From the NCBI GenBank assembly GCA_004764695.1, contig SMSO01000037.1, positions 356,247-420,246 of the forward strand: a stretch of 64,000 nt of DNA, written 5' to 3'. The stretch is from Schizochytrium sp. TIO01. Taxonomy: Eukaryota > Sar > Bigyra > Thraustochytrida > Thraustochytriidae. The translations under genes were made by a program, and so were the position numbers. Shown here in pieces: positions 23,277 to 34,013 of the stretch (positions are counted from its first letter, which is position 1; every line of letters starts with the position of its first letter). The notes beneath the pieces were generated by a model. That model did no database searches and had not been told where the DNA came from. It was given only the letters and a program-made list of their open reading frames with translations.

Positions 23277-26200
23277 ATGAGCAACGCCAAAGGAACCGCA
23301 GCCGCATTTGCGGAGCTTGAGGGCGACGCGTACGCTATGGATCGATACTCCCGCCAGATCGGTGCTTACGGTGTGGAGGCCATGGCAAAACTCATCAAGA
23401 TGAAGGTGCTCATCGTGGGACTTCGTGGCGTGGGTATTGAGATTGCGAAAAACCTTATCCTCGCTGGCCCTGGTGCTGTCACAGTTGCCGATGCGAACAT
23501 CACAGAGATTCGCGACCTCGGCTCAAACTTCTTTCTTACAGAAGACCACGTCGGCAAGCTTACAAGAGCTGAGGCGTGTGCCCCTCAGTTACAGGCCCTG
23601 AACCGTCTTGTGGACGTCAAAGCCCACACTGGTGCAATTACCAAGGATTTGGTGCGTGCTCACACCGCTCTTGTTCTCTGTGAGCCCACACGCGAGGAAG
23701 CGTTGACGTGGAATTCCTACGCTCGTCTGCACAATGTCGCTTTTTACGCAACCGGTATCCACGGTCTCTTTGGTTATGCCTTCGCTGACCTTGGCAGCGA
23801 GTTCACAATTAAAGACCGCACCGGAGAAAGCACTGTGAGCCGTATTATCGACTCGATCGATACCGAAGGCTGTGAACCCGGTGAGATCATTGTCCACATC
23901 CTGCCCCCTCCTGATGGGCAACGCCACAACATGGAGGATAATGATCATGAAGGTTGGGTCACATTCGACGAGATTGAAGGCCCGTTGGGGGCCGTTCTGA
24001 ACAACAAGGGACCCTTCCGCGCCCATCACCACAACAAGGAGCGTCACGATGCCAAGACTGGTAAAGACATCAAGGTCTTTGACGCATTTTCCCTTCGTAT
24101 TGTTGTGGATCCTTCTGGCAAGGTAACCGTCCCGGAATACACGCAAGGTGGCGGACAACTCCTCCAGACAAAGGTCCCTGTAAGCGAGAAGCACAGGCCG
24201 TTGGACGAAAATCTCGAGCAACCAATTGCACCTGGAGATTACTCTCTTATGTTCACAGATGGTGCGAAGTTTGGACGTGCTGAACAACTCCATGTGGCCC
24301 TTCAAGGCCTGTGGGAATGGCAAAGCGAAGAAGGTCGCTGGCCCACTCCGAATAACGATAATGACGCCGATGCAATTATTGAGGTTGCTGTGAAGCGCAA
24401 TGAAGCACTTTTAGCCAAGCTGAAACGTGCTATGGAGGAAGAGGACCATGATGATCACCCACCTGTCCTTGCTTTGGAGGAGGTTGACGAGGAGATCATC
24501 AAGCTGGTTGCCCAGCATGCCGACTGCTCCTTCCAACCTCTTTGCGCATTCTTTGGTGGCATTGTAGCACAAGAAGTTGTCAAGATTAGTGGAAAGTTTA
24601 CACCCCTGCACCAGTGGATGCATGTGGACTGCTTTGAGGTGCTCCCTGAGAAGTTTACAGATCCTCCTATCACTGTAACCGCTGCTGATCGCGCCCCGTG
24701 CTCGTCTCGGTATGATGATCTCATTGCCATTATCGGCAAGCCCCTCCACGATGAAATCCTGCGCAAGTCTACCTTTATGGTTGGTTGTGGTGCACTTGGA
24801 TGCGAGCTTCTGAAGAACTTTGCCCTACTTGGCGTTGGCTGCGACCCTGATGGCAACGGTCTCATTACAGTTACCGACAATGACCGCATTGAGGTCTCTA
24901 ACCTTTCACGCCAATTCCTGTTCCGTGAGCACAACGTTGGCCAGCCTAAGTCTGTTGCTGCCAGTGAAGCGGTTGCCGATATGAACCCGGCGGTGAAAAT
25001 TGTTGCCAAGCAGGACCTCGTGGCTCCTGATACCGAACACATTTTCGATGATGATTTCTGGGAGTCTCTGGATTTTGTCACCAACGCTCTCGACAACGTG
25101 AAGGCTCGTCTTTATGTGGATAGCCAGTGTGTGTTTTACAACAAGCCTCTGCTCGAGAGTGGAACTCTTGGTACAAAGTGTAACAGTCAGACCATTGTAC
25201 CCAAGCTTACCTGCTCCTATGCGGACGGCCCTAAGGATGAAGCAGGTGATGCTATTCCAATGTGTACCCTGCGTAACTTTCCTAGCACTATCGAACACGT
25301 TGCGGAGTGGGCCCGAGCTCGCTTTGAGGACCAGTTCACTACGGCTGCTACCGAAGCTTCTAACTTCATCAAGTCTCCTGAGGAATGGATTGAGGCTCTC
25401 AAGGCCAAGACTGTAGACGTTGAGGAATCTGGCAAGCGTCTCTCGTCCATCGAGATGGAAATCAAACCTCTTCGCTCTGTCGTCCATGTCCTCTCCCAAG
25501 CGTCTTCTCCTGACATGTGCTATGCCACATGTGTCAAGGAGAGTTTTCTCTTGTTCCACACTCTCTTTCGCGACCCCATCATCTCTCTCATCCGAACCTA
25601 TCCAGAGGATGCCACAGACCGCAAGGGCAACCCGTTTTGGTCTGGTACGAAGCGTTTTCCTCAGGTGATTAACTTTGATGCTGAAAATGAGACCCATCTC
25701 TCTTTTGTCATATCCGCGAGCATTATCTTCGCTGTCAACTACGGTCTACAGCCTGCAGACCAGTCCCTTCCCATGGACCACTTTTGGCGCGACCCGGAGC
25801 ACGTCAAGAAAATCCTTGCAACTTTTAAGCCCCCCCCCATTGTTGAAGAAAAGGTCGATATGAGCGGCGGTGGCGAGGACGATGGTAACGATGCAGACAT
25901 GGATGTGGACGATGATCTTACTCTGCGCGAATTCGATTCACTTTTGGAAGAGCTTACCACCATGGTGGACAAAGCTAAGGATGTCACGGTTGAGCCAGCT
26001 GAGTTTGAGAAGGACGATGATTCTAACGGCCACATTGACTGGATCTCTGCGGCAGCCAACTTGCGTGCCACCAACTATCGAATCAAAAATGCACCGCGTC
26101 ACAAGATCAAGCTCATTGCTGGAAAAATTATTCCAGCCTTGGCCACCACCACAGCATCTGTTACTGGTCTAGTAATGATTGAGATGCTCAAGGTTGTGCA

Positions 26201-26708
26201 GCCTGGAAAGCAGCTTGAGGCTTATAAGGATTCCTCTAACAATCTTGGCATTAACGCCTACTTCTTCAGTGAGCCGAGTCCTCCTGAAAAGGCTCAAGAT
26301 GAGTATGATCCTATTGAGATGAGTGAAGTTAAGTGCATCCCGCCTGGGTACACCAAGTGGGACAAGACTGTCATTCGCTCTGCCAAGGGTTCGCTTAACG
26401 TCAAGGACTTCTTGGATGCTTTCCACGAACAGACTGGTGTGACATGCACGGATATTATGCATCCGCAGGCTAATCGTCCTGGCACCCAGGGCGCTGGTAA
26501 GTTCCTCTGGGCCGCCAGCTCCTACGACAAATCTGCGCGCGCTACTTTTGAGGCACGTATGGAGGTCCCCATTGAGGAGATCATTTTAGAAGTCCACGGT
26601 GAGGACGCTCTCCCCTCGAACCGTCGCTACACGCGTCTTCAGGTTTCATGCGAGAACGAGGATGGAGACACGGTCAAGGTTCCCGAGGTTGTTTACTACT
26701 TTGCCTAA
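23277..26708 (+). CDS. UBA1: Ubiquitin-activating enzyme E1
   Basis: This intron-free 1143-residue protein is a full-length ubiquitin E1. It adenylates ubiquitin with ATP and passes it through a catalytic cysteine to E2 enzymes in nucleus and cytosol. The inactive adenylation half begins at about residue 20 (MDRYSRQIGAYG) and the first catalytic-cysteine half-domain is near 200-290. The active adenylation domain carries the nucleotide loop GCGALG (503-508), then TDNDRIEVSNLSRQFLFR. The catalytic Cys663 sits in MCTLRNFP. The second cysteine half-domain follows to about 920 and the ubiquitin-fold domain ends the protein. An acidic Gly/Asp insert at about 864-880 (DDGNDADMDVDDD) is variable in the family. 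The start ATG has A at -3 (GACCATG). Codon choice is more C-ending than in FANCI, as expected for high expression. UBA6 is less likely given the close match to canonical E1 motifs. Confidence 0.97.
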   Translation: MSNAKGTAAAFAELEGDAYAMDRYSRQIGAYGVEAMAKLIKMKVLIVGLRGVGIEIAKNLILAGPGAVTVADANITEIRDLGSNFFLTEDHVGKLTRAEACAPQLQALNRLVDVKAHTGAITKDLVRAHTALVLCEPTREEALTWNSYARLHNVAFYATGIHGLFGYAFADLGSEFTIKDRTGESTVSRIIDSIDTEGCEPGEIIVHILPPPDGQRHNMEDNDHEGWVTFDEIEGPLGAVLNNKGPFRAHHHNKERHDAKTGKDIKVFDAFSLRIVVDPSGKVTVPEYTQGGGQLLQTKVPVSEKHRPLDENLEQPIAPGDYSLMFTDGAKFGRAEQLHVALQGLWEWQSEEGRWPTPNNDNDADAIIEVAVKRNEALLAKLKRAMEEEDHDDHPPVLALEEVDEEIIKLVAQHADCSFQPLCAFFGGIVAQEVVKISGKFTPLHQWMHVDCFEVLPEKFTDPPITVTAADRAPCSSRYDDLIAIIGKPLHDEILRKSTFMVGCGALGCELLKNFALLGVGCDPDGNGLITVTDNDRIEVSNLSRQFLFREHNVGQPKSVAASEAVADMNPAVKIVAKQDLVAPDTEHIFDDDFWESLDFVTNALDNVKARLYVDSQCVFYNKPLLESGTLGTKCNSQTIVPKLTCSYADGPKDEAGDAIPMCTLRNFPSTIEHVAEWARARFEDQFTTAATEASNFIKSPEEWIEALKAKTVDVEESGKRLSSIEMEIKPLRSVVHVLSQASSPDMCYATCVKESFLLFHTLFRDPIISLIRTYPEDATDRKGNPFWSGTKRFPQVINFDAENETHLSFVISASIIFAVNYGLQPADQSLPMDHFWRDPEHVKKILATFKPPPIVEEKVDMSGGGEDDGNDADMDVDDDLTLREFDSLLEELTTMVDKAKDVTVEPAEFEKDDDSNGHIDWISAAANLRATNYRIKNAPRHKIKLIAGKIIPALATTTASVTGLVMIEMLKVVQPGKQLEAYKDSSNNLGINAYFFSEPSPPEKAQDEYDPIEMSEVKCIPPGYTKWDKTVIRSAKGSLNVKDFLDAFHEQTGVTCTDIMHPQANRPGTQGAGKFLWAASSYDKSARATFEARMEVPIEEIILEVHGEDALPSNRRYTRLQVSCENEDGDTVKVPEVVYYFA

Positions 26709-27788
26709 TCGTTTACTTTGTTTCATCGCAACATAATTTACTATGCCTACTCATGTAGATTGTTTTTTTCTATGTCATTTTCTTTCTCTCTTATCACTTT
26801 TCTTTTTTCTTTCTTTTTTTCCTTTTTCATTCATAAAATGTTCCAGGACATGAACTCTTGTAAATCACAAGCACAATTTTGTGAACAGGAAAATTCCAGC
26901 TACCCGTGCAATTGATTTTTGCCATTTTGATTCTTAAAGTGAAGTTACCTCGAAATGCTAGTCTGGACGACCAGGCCATACAATTTTTACAGTCCTTCAT
27001 TATCAACAAGTATTTTTTTAACGTTGTATTATGATCCATCTCACAGTAACAATAGATTATGTGAGTAATATCTTTGAATAGTATCCTTCGATGGGGGTAT
27101 TCAGATGAGATTTTCTTGGGTGATCTTCGAATTTTGTTCCTCGCAGCTTGATTCTCACTATTCTCAATAGAATATTCATTTTTCCAAGCGGAGAAATAGA
27201 TGCTGAAGGTAGTGAAATAAATTAGTTGTTTACCTGTACAATGCTAGCCTGATCTCTCCTAAGTAGTGCTGTTTACGCATCCTATAGCAGAGATCTTCAA
27301 ACCTTCTCTTGTGCACCATTTCCTAAGTTTCCTCTACCCCCATCCTATAAGTTAAATCAGTGCCAGCGTTCTCTGGTTCCCCCGTTCTAACCGTTCCGTT
27401 CTATTTAAGTGACCTACTTTTGAAATAGTCCTCTTTAAATTTTCCCATCCTCACGTAAGCTTGCCAACGATAATGCTAGTGTAAACACTATGCAGGAGAA
27501 CCAACTGGCACTCCCAAAGAAACGAAAAGAAAATCAAACAACCAGAGCCCATTCAGAAGGAAGACCGCGCTACAGTTGAGAGCGCGGTGCCCCGCACGTC
27601 AAAAAGAGCTTATATTACTGGTCTAAACCTCTTTGGGTCTTACGCTTTGATCACCCCCAAACTACAGGCCTCTTGAGTAAGGCTTGACGGTGGCGCTTGT
27701 TCGATCGCCTCTTGAAAATAGATTGTTCGATCGGCTTGCTGCGAAAGGTCCCTTGACTTAGAACTCTTCCTGACACCCTGGAGTCACG
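26709..27788. other. UBA1-FANCI intergenic region
   Basis: About 1.08 kb between two plus-strand genes. It starts with a T-rich run (26760-26830) that probably lies in the UBA1 3' UTR. Beyond that I see ordinary AT-leaning DNA without recognisable elements. The last 200 bp are more GC-rich and should contain the FANCI promoter. Confidence 0.5.
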
Positions 27789-30700
27789 ATGGATAGGTTC
27801 GAGGACGTGCTTCGTGCCAAGGGTAGCCTTGCAGTAGGCAGTCAGCTGAGCCTGACGCAGAGCGAGGGCGACATGGTACTGCTTTGCAATCTTCTCGAGG
27901 AGCTCAAGCCCGAGGACGTGCGTGCTACAATCTCTGCACACGCCGACGACTCTTTGTTGCCAAGTTTCATCAAAGCTGTCTTTAGAGGATCTTCTGTTGG
28001 TGAGGAAGCAGCCCTGCAGCGTAGGCTTGAAGTTTACGCAGAGTCCTTTCGACTGGCACAAAGTGGCAGCCAGCTGCGCAGGGATTCGGTCTTCAATTTC
28101 TTGCTTGTGGAGGCTGCAAACTTGCCAGCAGATGTGCTTGCAAGCCTCGCAGAAAAGGCACTGGCGAGTGTTCATAAAGATCCTGTGTTGGCCAAAGATA
28201 ATGCGTCGAAAGTGGATATCTCAAATGTAGTGGTAGTATCGAATGCAGAGGATAGGTGGTCACCGTTTGAGTTTTTGCCTGCATTGCTTGTTCGGATTGT
28301 CGATTTGCCGCCTGGAGGCGTGGACCCGCGTGGATTGTGCACCGAGGACCTCTCAATGCATAGTGGTAGACAATTTGTTCTGCAGGTGCTAAGGGACGTT
28401 TGCAAGAGGGCATGGCCGGCGAATGCAGCGACCATGATCATTTCCACACTACAGGAGATGGCCTCGCACTTCTCAGAAGATCTGGTTGTTGAGATTGTAC
28501 GCAAAGGCATGCACCAAATCAGAACCACCACGTACCCGGACCTTCCGCGCCTGGTTCAACAGCTTTTCCTACTCCTCACAAGCGTCTCTATGAAACCGCA
28601 GCGGCAGGTTGAAGCTATTGATGAGCTTATCTTTGTACTTGAAGACCTGAATACTCGGTATACAGATACGGAAGATCCTGATATTATTCTTGGAAAGGAG
28701 AACAAAGATCAAAGTCAAAACACAAGTCAGGGTCTTGATGCAATGCAGCTTGAAGAGTTTAAGACCCTACTTCAGGCTGAGGGAGCCATTGTCAGCCACT
28801 TTTGCATGACTGCTGCCAAACATCTTGACCTTGGCCGTGCCTTTGTTAAAACATGTGCCCACTCACAGAATGGAGTCATGCAGCTTACACCTGTGCGAGT
28901 TGCCTTTCTTTTGGGCCTCGCAAAAATTAAGCGTCTTGAAACCCATGTTGTTGATGTATTTATTGCTCGTGTTTCTATGGCCAGCGCCTGCAACGTACGT
29001 GCGAAAGCCTCCCGTTGGATATCATCCTGGTGCAAAGCAGGTCAGCCGACTCAGCATGTATATTATCACAATCATGTTCCGCTACCGGTCGACAAAGATG
29101 CTGCTCTTATTGAATTGAGAGGTGACGGGCTATTTTCTGTATTCGATACTGTTATCGAGTACTCTGTGCGTGGTGGCTGGGATGCTGTGGTCCAAAGCCT
29201 CGCCCTTGTTGGTGTACAGCTTATGGACACGTCGAATCAGTATCGTCCTGCGCACCGCATCGCACGAGATGTACGCCAGCCGGGCTATGACAATGTATTT
29301 CCAACTCGTGATCGAATCCTTCTTGATGCTAAAGACCCTCACGTGATTGTAGGCGAACTTGGTGTCAACATCTTGAGCACAAGTTTTGCAAAGCACAGTA
29401 TAGTACAGCGTGATGTATTAGAATGTATTAAAATGCGACTTGTTAGCGCATCAGGATCCATAGCTGATCATGGAGTGATCCAGGTTGTGCGTCTTTTGGC
29501 AGCGCTCGTAGACCAGGCTCCAGAGCTTCTCTTGAGGGAAATGACAAGTCTAAAGGACATGCTTGCAGGGCTACCACGTATTTCTCCTCGTACTGCAGCT
29601 GGCATTCTATTGGCTCTTCAACCTCTTTTTGAGGTTCGTGCTGACATGGTGGACTTTGGTATTTTGGTGTTTCGAAAAGCCCTTTTTCAGCGCGATCTTC
29701 AACCGCGCCTTGTTGCTGTGCAGGGTTTGCTCCTCTTGTTACGCTGTTGTCCTTTAGAACAACAAACCGAAATAATCAATTGCGTGCACCGGTGTCTTGG
29801 TCACCAAATGCAAGTTCGTGCAACTCTATATGCTGGTCTTGGCGCAGTTCAGACTGATAATGCCGAGTTACGCGCTCTGATTAAGGATATGCTATGCTCT
29901 CATCTCGAGTCTATGTTAGTCGTCCCTATCACAAGCACATCGTCGTCGTCATCGAGTTTAGCAAAGATGGCTAATGGTGATGATAATGAGGACATCGATC
30001 ACGAGGACGAATCTGCTGCAACTCAACCTCGGCAAAAGTCATCATCCATAGATGATGATTCTGGGGTGTTTCCGTTGCTGGTCGCAGAACGGTGTTTGGA
30101 TCGTAGTTCGGGCAGTATTGCAGATCCAGTCCATATATTGCTGGATGCCCTACTCAGAATTGGAGCCACAGATGTTGTTGCACAAGTTCCACGAGCGTCT
30201 TTGCGTCTTTTCTGGGCCTCTTGAGTCATTGGGAAGTAGTTCACTTCCTTTGTCTATATGCGAAGTTCTTTTGCATTACAAATTTGATAAACGTCTGTGG
30301 ATTCTACTTTGTAAGCTTATGGGAACTTCTTCTTCTTCTTCTTCTTCGGGGATGCACGCTAGTACAAGCGGGCGTAAATCTCGCAAAGGAGCTCTAGCTG
30401 CTCCAGCTGATGATGATGAAGCCCAAAATCATGACGCTGACGACGCTGAGGCTGACGATGCCGAGCCTGGCGAAGCAAGCGAAGATCTTCCAGCTGCAAC
30501 GCAAACCGCACAATCACTGAGTGTACGGCAGCTGCTGGATTTACTTGATCAAGATGAGATCCCACAAGTAGTTCGTCAATTTGCATTGTCGTCTCTGGCT
30601 ACCAGCTTGCATCTCCTTCGAGAAACTCGTAAGGTATCTGCTCAGGAAGCACAAGATCGCATTCTGGGTATTGACATCAATGGATGTTGCGATGCTGCAC

Positions 30701-32496
30701 GCATGGGGGCTGGGTTTTCTCCGGAAACGTCGCAAACATTGGTGGGTAGTGCTGGAAAATACCTCACCACAGCCCTGCGAAAGCCAGAGTCATATACTCA
30801 ACCTGTTGGAGCGTTTCTTGCTTTCCAGGAATGCTTAGATATCGCCATTGACTTGGAGGCAACTGCCGAGTTCCTACGTGCAAGTTTTGGCTTGGACGCG
30901 AGCGAAGATGATGCATCTGCAATAGATACATCTATTGGATTGCTCCGCCAGGATATCTTTGATACACTTTTAAATGCAATCGAGAAGCCGCGTATCTGGA
31001 CTAGGCTAATTCCGATGGCTCAAATTCTTCTCAACCTGATGCCATTGAGTAGTGATCCTTCTCAACACAACGACTGGGTCCAGGATAACCTGATGGAGCG
31101 CCAATTTCGAAATTCTAAATTCTCCGAAATGGCCATGCAACTCTACCTTGTAACTTCCCAACTCTCTATGCCAGACGGTCATGACTTGGCCGGTGCAACA
31201 GGGTTTGCTGTTGCTGTATATCACAGGCTTGGGAAACGTGAAGATCTGGCAGAAGACGAATCGAGCGACGATGACAGCAGCGATGATGATCTTGGAATTG
31301 GCAATGACGACGATGACGACGACGAAAAGGAGATAAATAATATGGACGATGATAGCGGTGATGAAGAGGCTCAGAGTCATAGTGACAGTGATGCCGACAA
31401 GGACAGTGAGGATGAACAGGAGCTAGGTGACGGTGATGATGACCCTTCTAAAAAGCGAAAAGGGACAAAACAAAGTAGTAGGTCAGCAAAGTCGAAGGAA
31501 TCAAGCAGCAAAAAGAAGGCGAACTCTAAGAAGCACCAGCATATTTCTGCAGCTCCTACTCAATCCCAGACCCAGGCAGCTCCAGTAGCAATTCCAAATG
31601 TAGATTTCTTGATTCTGAATGATCGTTCAAGAGGCGCGGCTATTCTTGTTCTTTTGCAACATTTATCCTTCGTGCTTGATGAGTGTGAATGGGCAGCTAG
31701 CCACATGAAAGACGACCCGATAAGCGTGGCAGCCCCAATTAGCTTTAATCACTTAGATCTCACGCGTGCAAAGAAGCGACGTCGTGATCAGGACAAACTT
31801 ATAAATGAAAAACTACGTCAAATCCAGGTTGCATGGTCACCAATTATCCGTGCTGAGCTGACCGACCACAAATGCTATGACGTCTTAGTGAAAGTTCAGA
31901 CACGTTTGTACAAGCTTCTAGCTAGCCAACTGAAAATTCGTGCTAGCCAAAGAAACGCAAGTACACCTTTAGATCTGCGAAAGCTTTTGCGACGCACCTG
32001 CATGAACTCGGAGTTCACCTACAAGATGCTTCGGTATCGCGGGGCTGCAACTTCAACATCAGCTGCCAACATTGCAAAGGAAGCAAAAAGTATGCCTCTG
32101 CTTGTGTATCAAATCGAGCAGTATGATGTACAACTTGTTCGTCTTGCAAAAATGCAGCGTAAGAATGCTGCATTATCCTTTACAGACTTTGTCTACAACA
32201 TGGCTGCTTGGGATTTTCAAATTCGCGTCTCTGCGAAAAAGCGTGCCCGCCCTGAGAAGGTCAGTACTCAGCGTAGTGAAGAGTCCAAGGTCTCTGAGGC
32301 GCAGGAAGACCAACAGAATCAAGCCAATCACGCCAATCAGACCAATCAAGATGAGCCTGAGAAGAAAAAAAACAAACGTCTAAAAAAGTCTGCTACTAAA
32401 GCCGCTCCAGCAAGTGGGACTCAGTCTAGCGAAACTACTACAACCTCAACATCTTCGTCCTCCAGTGCAAGTAGCTCCACAACGGCTGCTTCATAA
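27789..32496 (+). CDS. FANCI: Fanconi anaemia group I protein (FANCI)
   Basis: The encoded protein aligns with human FANCI from end to end. FANCI pairs with FANCD2, clamps DNA at interstrand crosslinks and is monoubiquitinated. Anchors are FIKAVFRGSSVGEEAALQRR near residue 60, GILVFRKALF with Lys630 at the position of the human ubiquitin site, CLGHQMQVRATLYAGL, SICEVLLHYKF, VLDECEW and, near the C-terminus, PLLVYQIEQYD, ending in a basic tail with KKKNKR. Reading frame changes once near 30.2 kb. Splicing 30174-30225 gives about 1551 residues, against 1328 in human. The extra length is mostly Ser runs, two acidic stretches (around 30405-30490 and 31255-31445) and a Lys/Ser segment. The SQ cluster that follows the ubiquitin site in vertebrates is not seen. 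The start ATG (CACGATGG) is followed directly by family-like sequence. Confidence 0.92.
30174..30225 (+). other. Putative 52-nt intron (or indel site) in FANCI
   Basis: The upstream FANCI frame stops at 30222-30224, while the downstream frame carries the conserved SICEVLLHYKF block, one base out of register. A GT at 30174 and an AG at 30224-30225 preceded by a pyrimidine-rich tract would remove 52 nt and join the frames at a codon boundary. The donor (GTTGTT) is weak. Alternatives are GT at 30177 with the same acceptor (49 nt), 30197-30236 (40 nt), or a one-base indel, for example in the TTTT at 30208-30211. Confidence 0.5.
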
Positions 32497-34013
32497 TTTG
32501 ATATTCCTTTGAAATTTGTTAAAATGTATGAATTTGTCGTAAGATCCAAGTTTTTTTAGATCAGTGAAAAGGGTCTTCAGCAGTTTGAGTAACTTATTTC
32601 TTACAGAGATATAAACCATGTCATCATATTAGAAGGTTTCAGACAAACGTCAGATCGTAATCTATAGGATTGAAGTGCTTACGATACCTTGCCACCTTAA
32701 CCATCAACTTTGGTTTCTCTCATTTATCTTCTCTTTGGAAACTTGTAACCTGAAATTCCTTGGCTCTCCAAGCACATAATTAGTTCATTTGGCAGAAAGT
32801 TATCGTTCGAGAGACTTTGCATAGATAGGTCACGGACTATAGGAGAGTCCTACTCAATTGGTTCTCCATCTTGCGATCCAGCAAGCAGGTAATTTCTCTT
32901 CCCCTCAAGTGCTTCTAGAAACCCTTTTAGGACTAAGTTATCCTTTACTTACCAAAGCTATTTTAGTTGTAACTCTGCAGCAACATTTGGAGTGCCTCAC
33001 TCGTCTATTGTATAATTCGATAATTATCCCAGAATCGATACTCAAAAGACCGACACCCCTAACACTGGGAACTTCATTATTAATAAGATTCTCCACCTCT
33101 GTGAGAGAATCCTACTTTTGACTTGGTGGCTTTAGCTCGGATGTTATGAATCTGCCAAGTTCACCAGCAGTCTATTTCCGAATTCATCCACATGAGCTCT
33201 CTGACTTTCAGATAAGTAAAACCAAGCCGATGGTAGGCAACCTGTAGAAAACCTGACCTCAAATAATGCTCGTGAGCCATGGGTAATGTCACAATGCTTC
33301 TCATATAGATATACCAAGTGTAATGAACAAGGGTTCTCCCCAAGACTGGCAAACCACTAACTCCTTAGCCTTCATTTGTCATTAATTATATCATAATTAG
33401 TTAACCTAAGTATCCATGTCCGATGGTTTATCAAGAACTGTACCTATCGAAAAGTACGTGCCTTCTTCAATCTTCAAATGCGCAAACAAATGTAGGAGTA
33501 TTTGCAATGACTTGTAACGTGATGCTCAGTAAAGCATCACTTGTTAAATGAAGATGAATGCACAAAAGGAAGTTTTTAATTTTTATATTTTGGGGGAGAA
33601 CATAAACCATATCAGTATTGTCAATTAATTCAGCCGACGATCTTGTGGGTCTATAATTGCTAGCAGGGCACCCACAGAGCAAGCGATTGAGTGCCATAGT
33701 TACATGTAGTGAGTAGCACAGTTGCTTAGGTTGTGTTATGAAGAACGAGATTGCGCTGTGTTTGCTTTTCAGTGCTGCACTTGAGATGAACGGAGGGACT
33801 TAGAAAGAAGCTAGAGTGCGCGGCGATGTGGAGACAAGGTAAAATTAGCAGTCGTTGTAGATAAATGGGCTACAGCCAAGTGCAGAGCATTGCTTGCGTC
33901 CTGTCTTTCGATAAATGGTGTTTTCAGTGTTCATACCGTCTTGCTGTGGTTTTCACTCGATCTGTTTTGTACCGACATCATCAAAACTGTAGCCTTTGGA
34001 AAGACACATGAGC
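32497..34013. other. Convergent intergenic region
   Basis: About 1.5 kb between the ends of FANCI (plus) and the first regulator paralog (minus), so both 3' UTRs fall here. Only short open frames are present (63-87 codons). I see nothing recognisable. Confidence 0.5.

Noticed and set aside
24455-25697. Long minus-strand open frames (213-263 codons) opposite UBA1
   Set aside because: They are antisense to a fully conserved E1 coding sequence and have no recognisable domains; codon bias of the real gene produces them.
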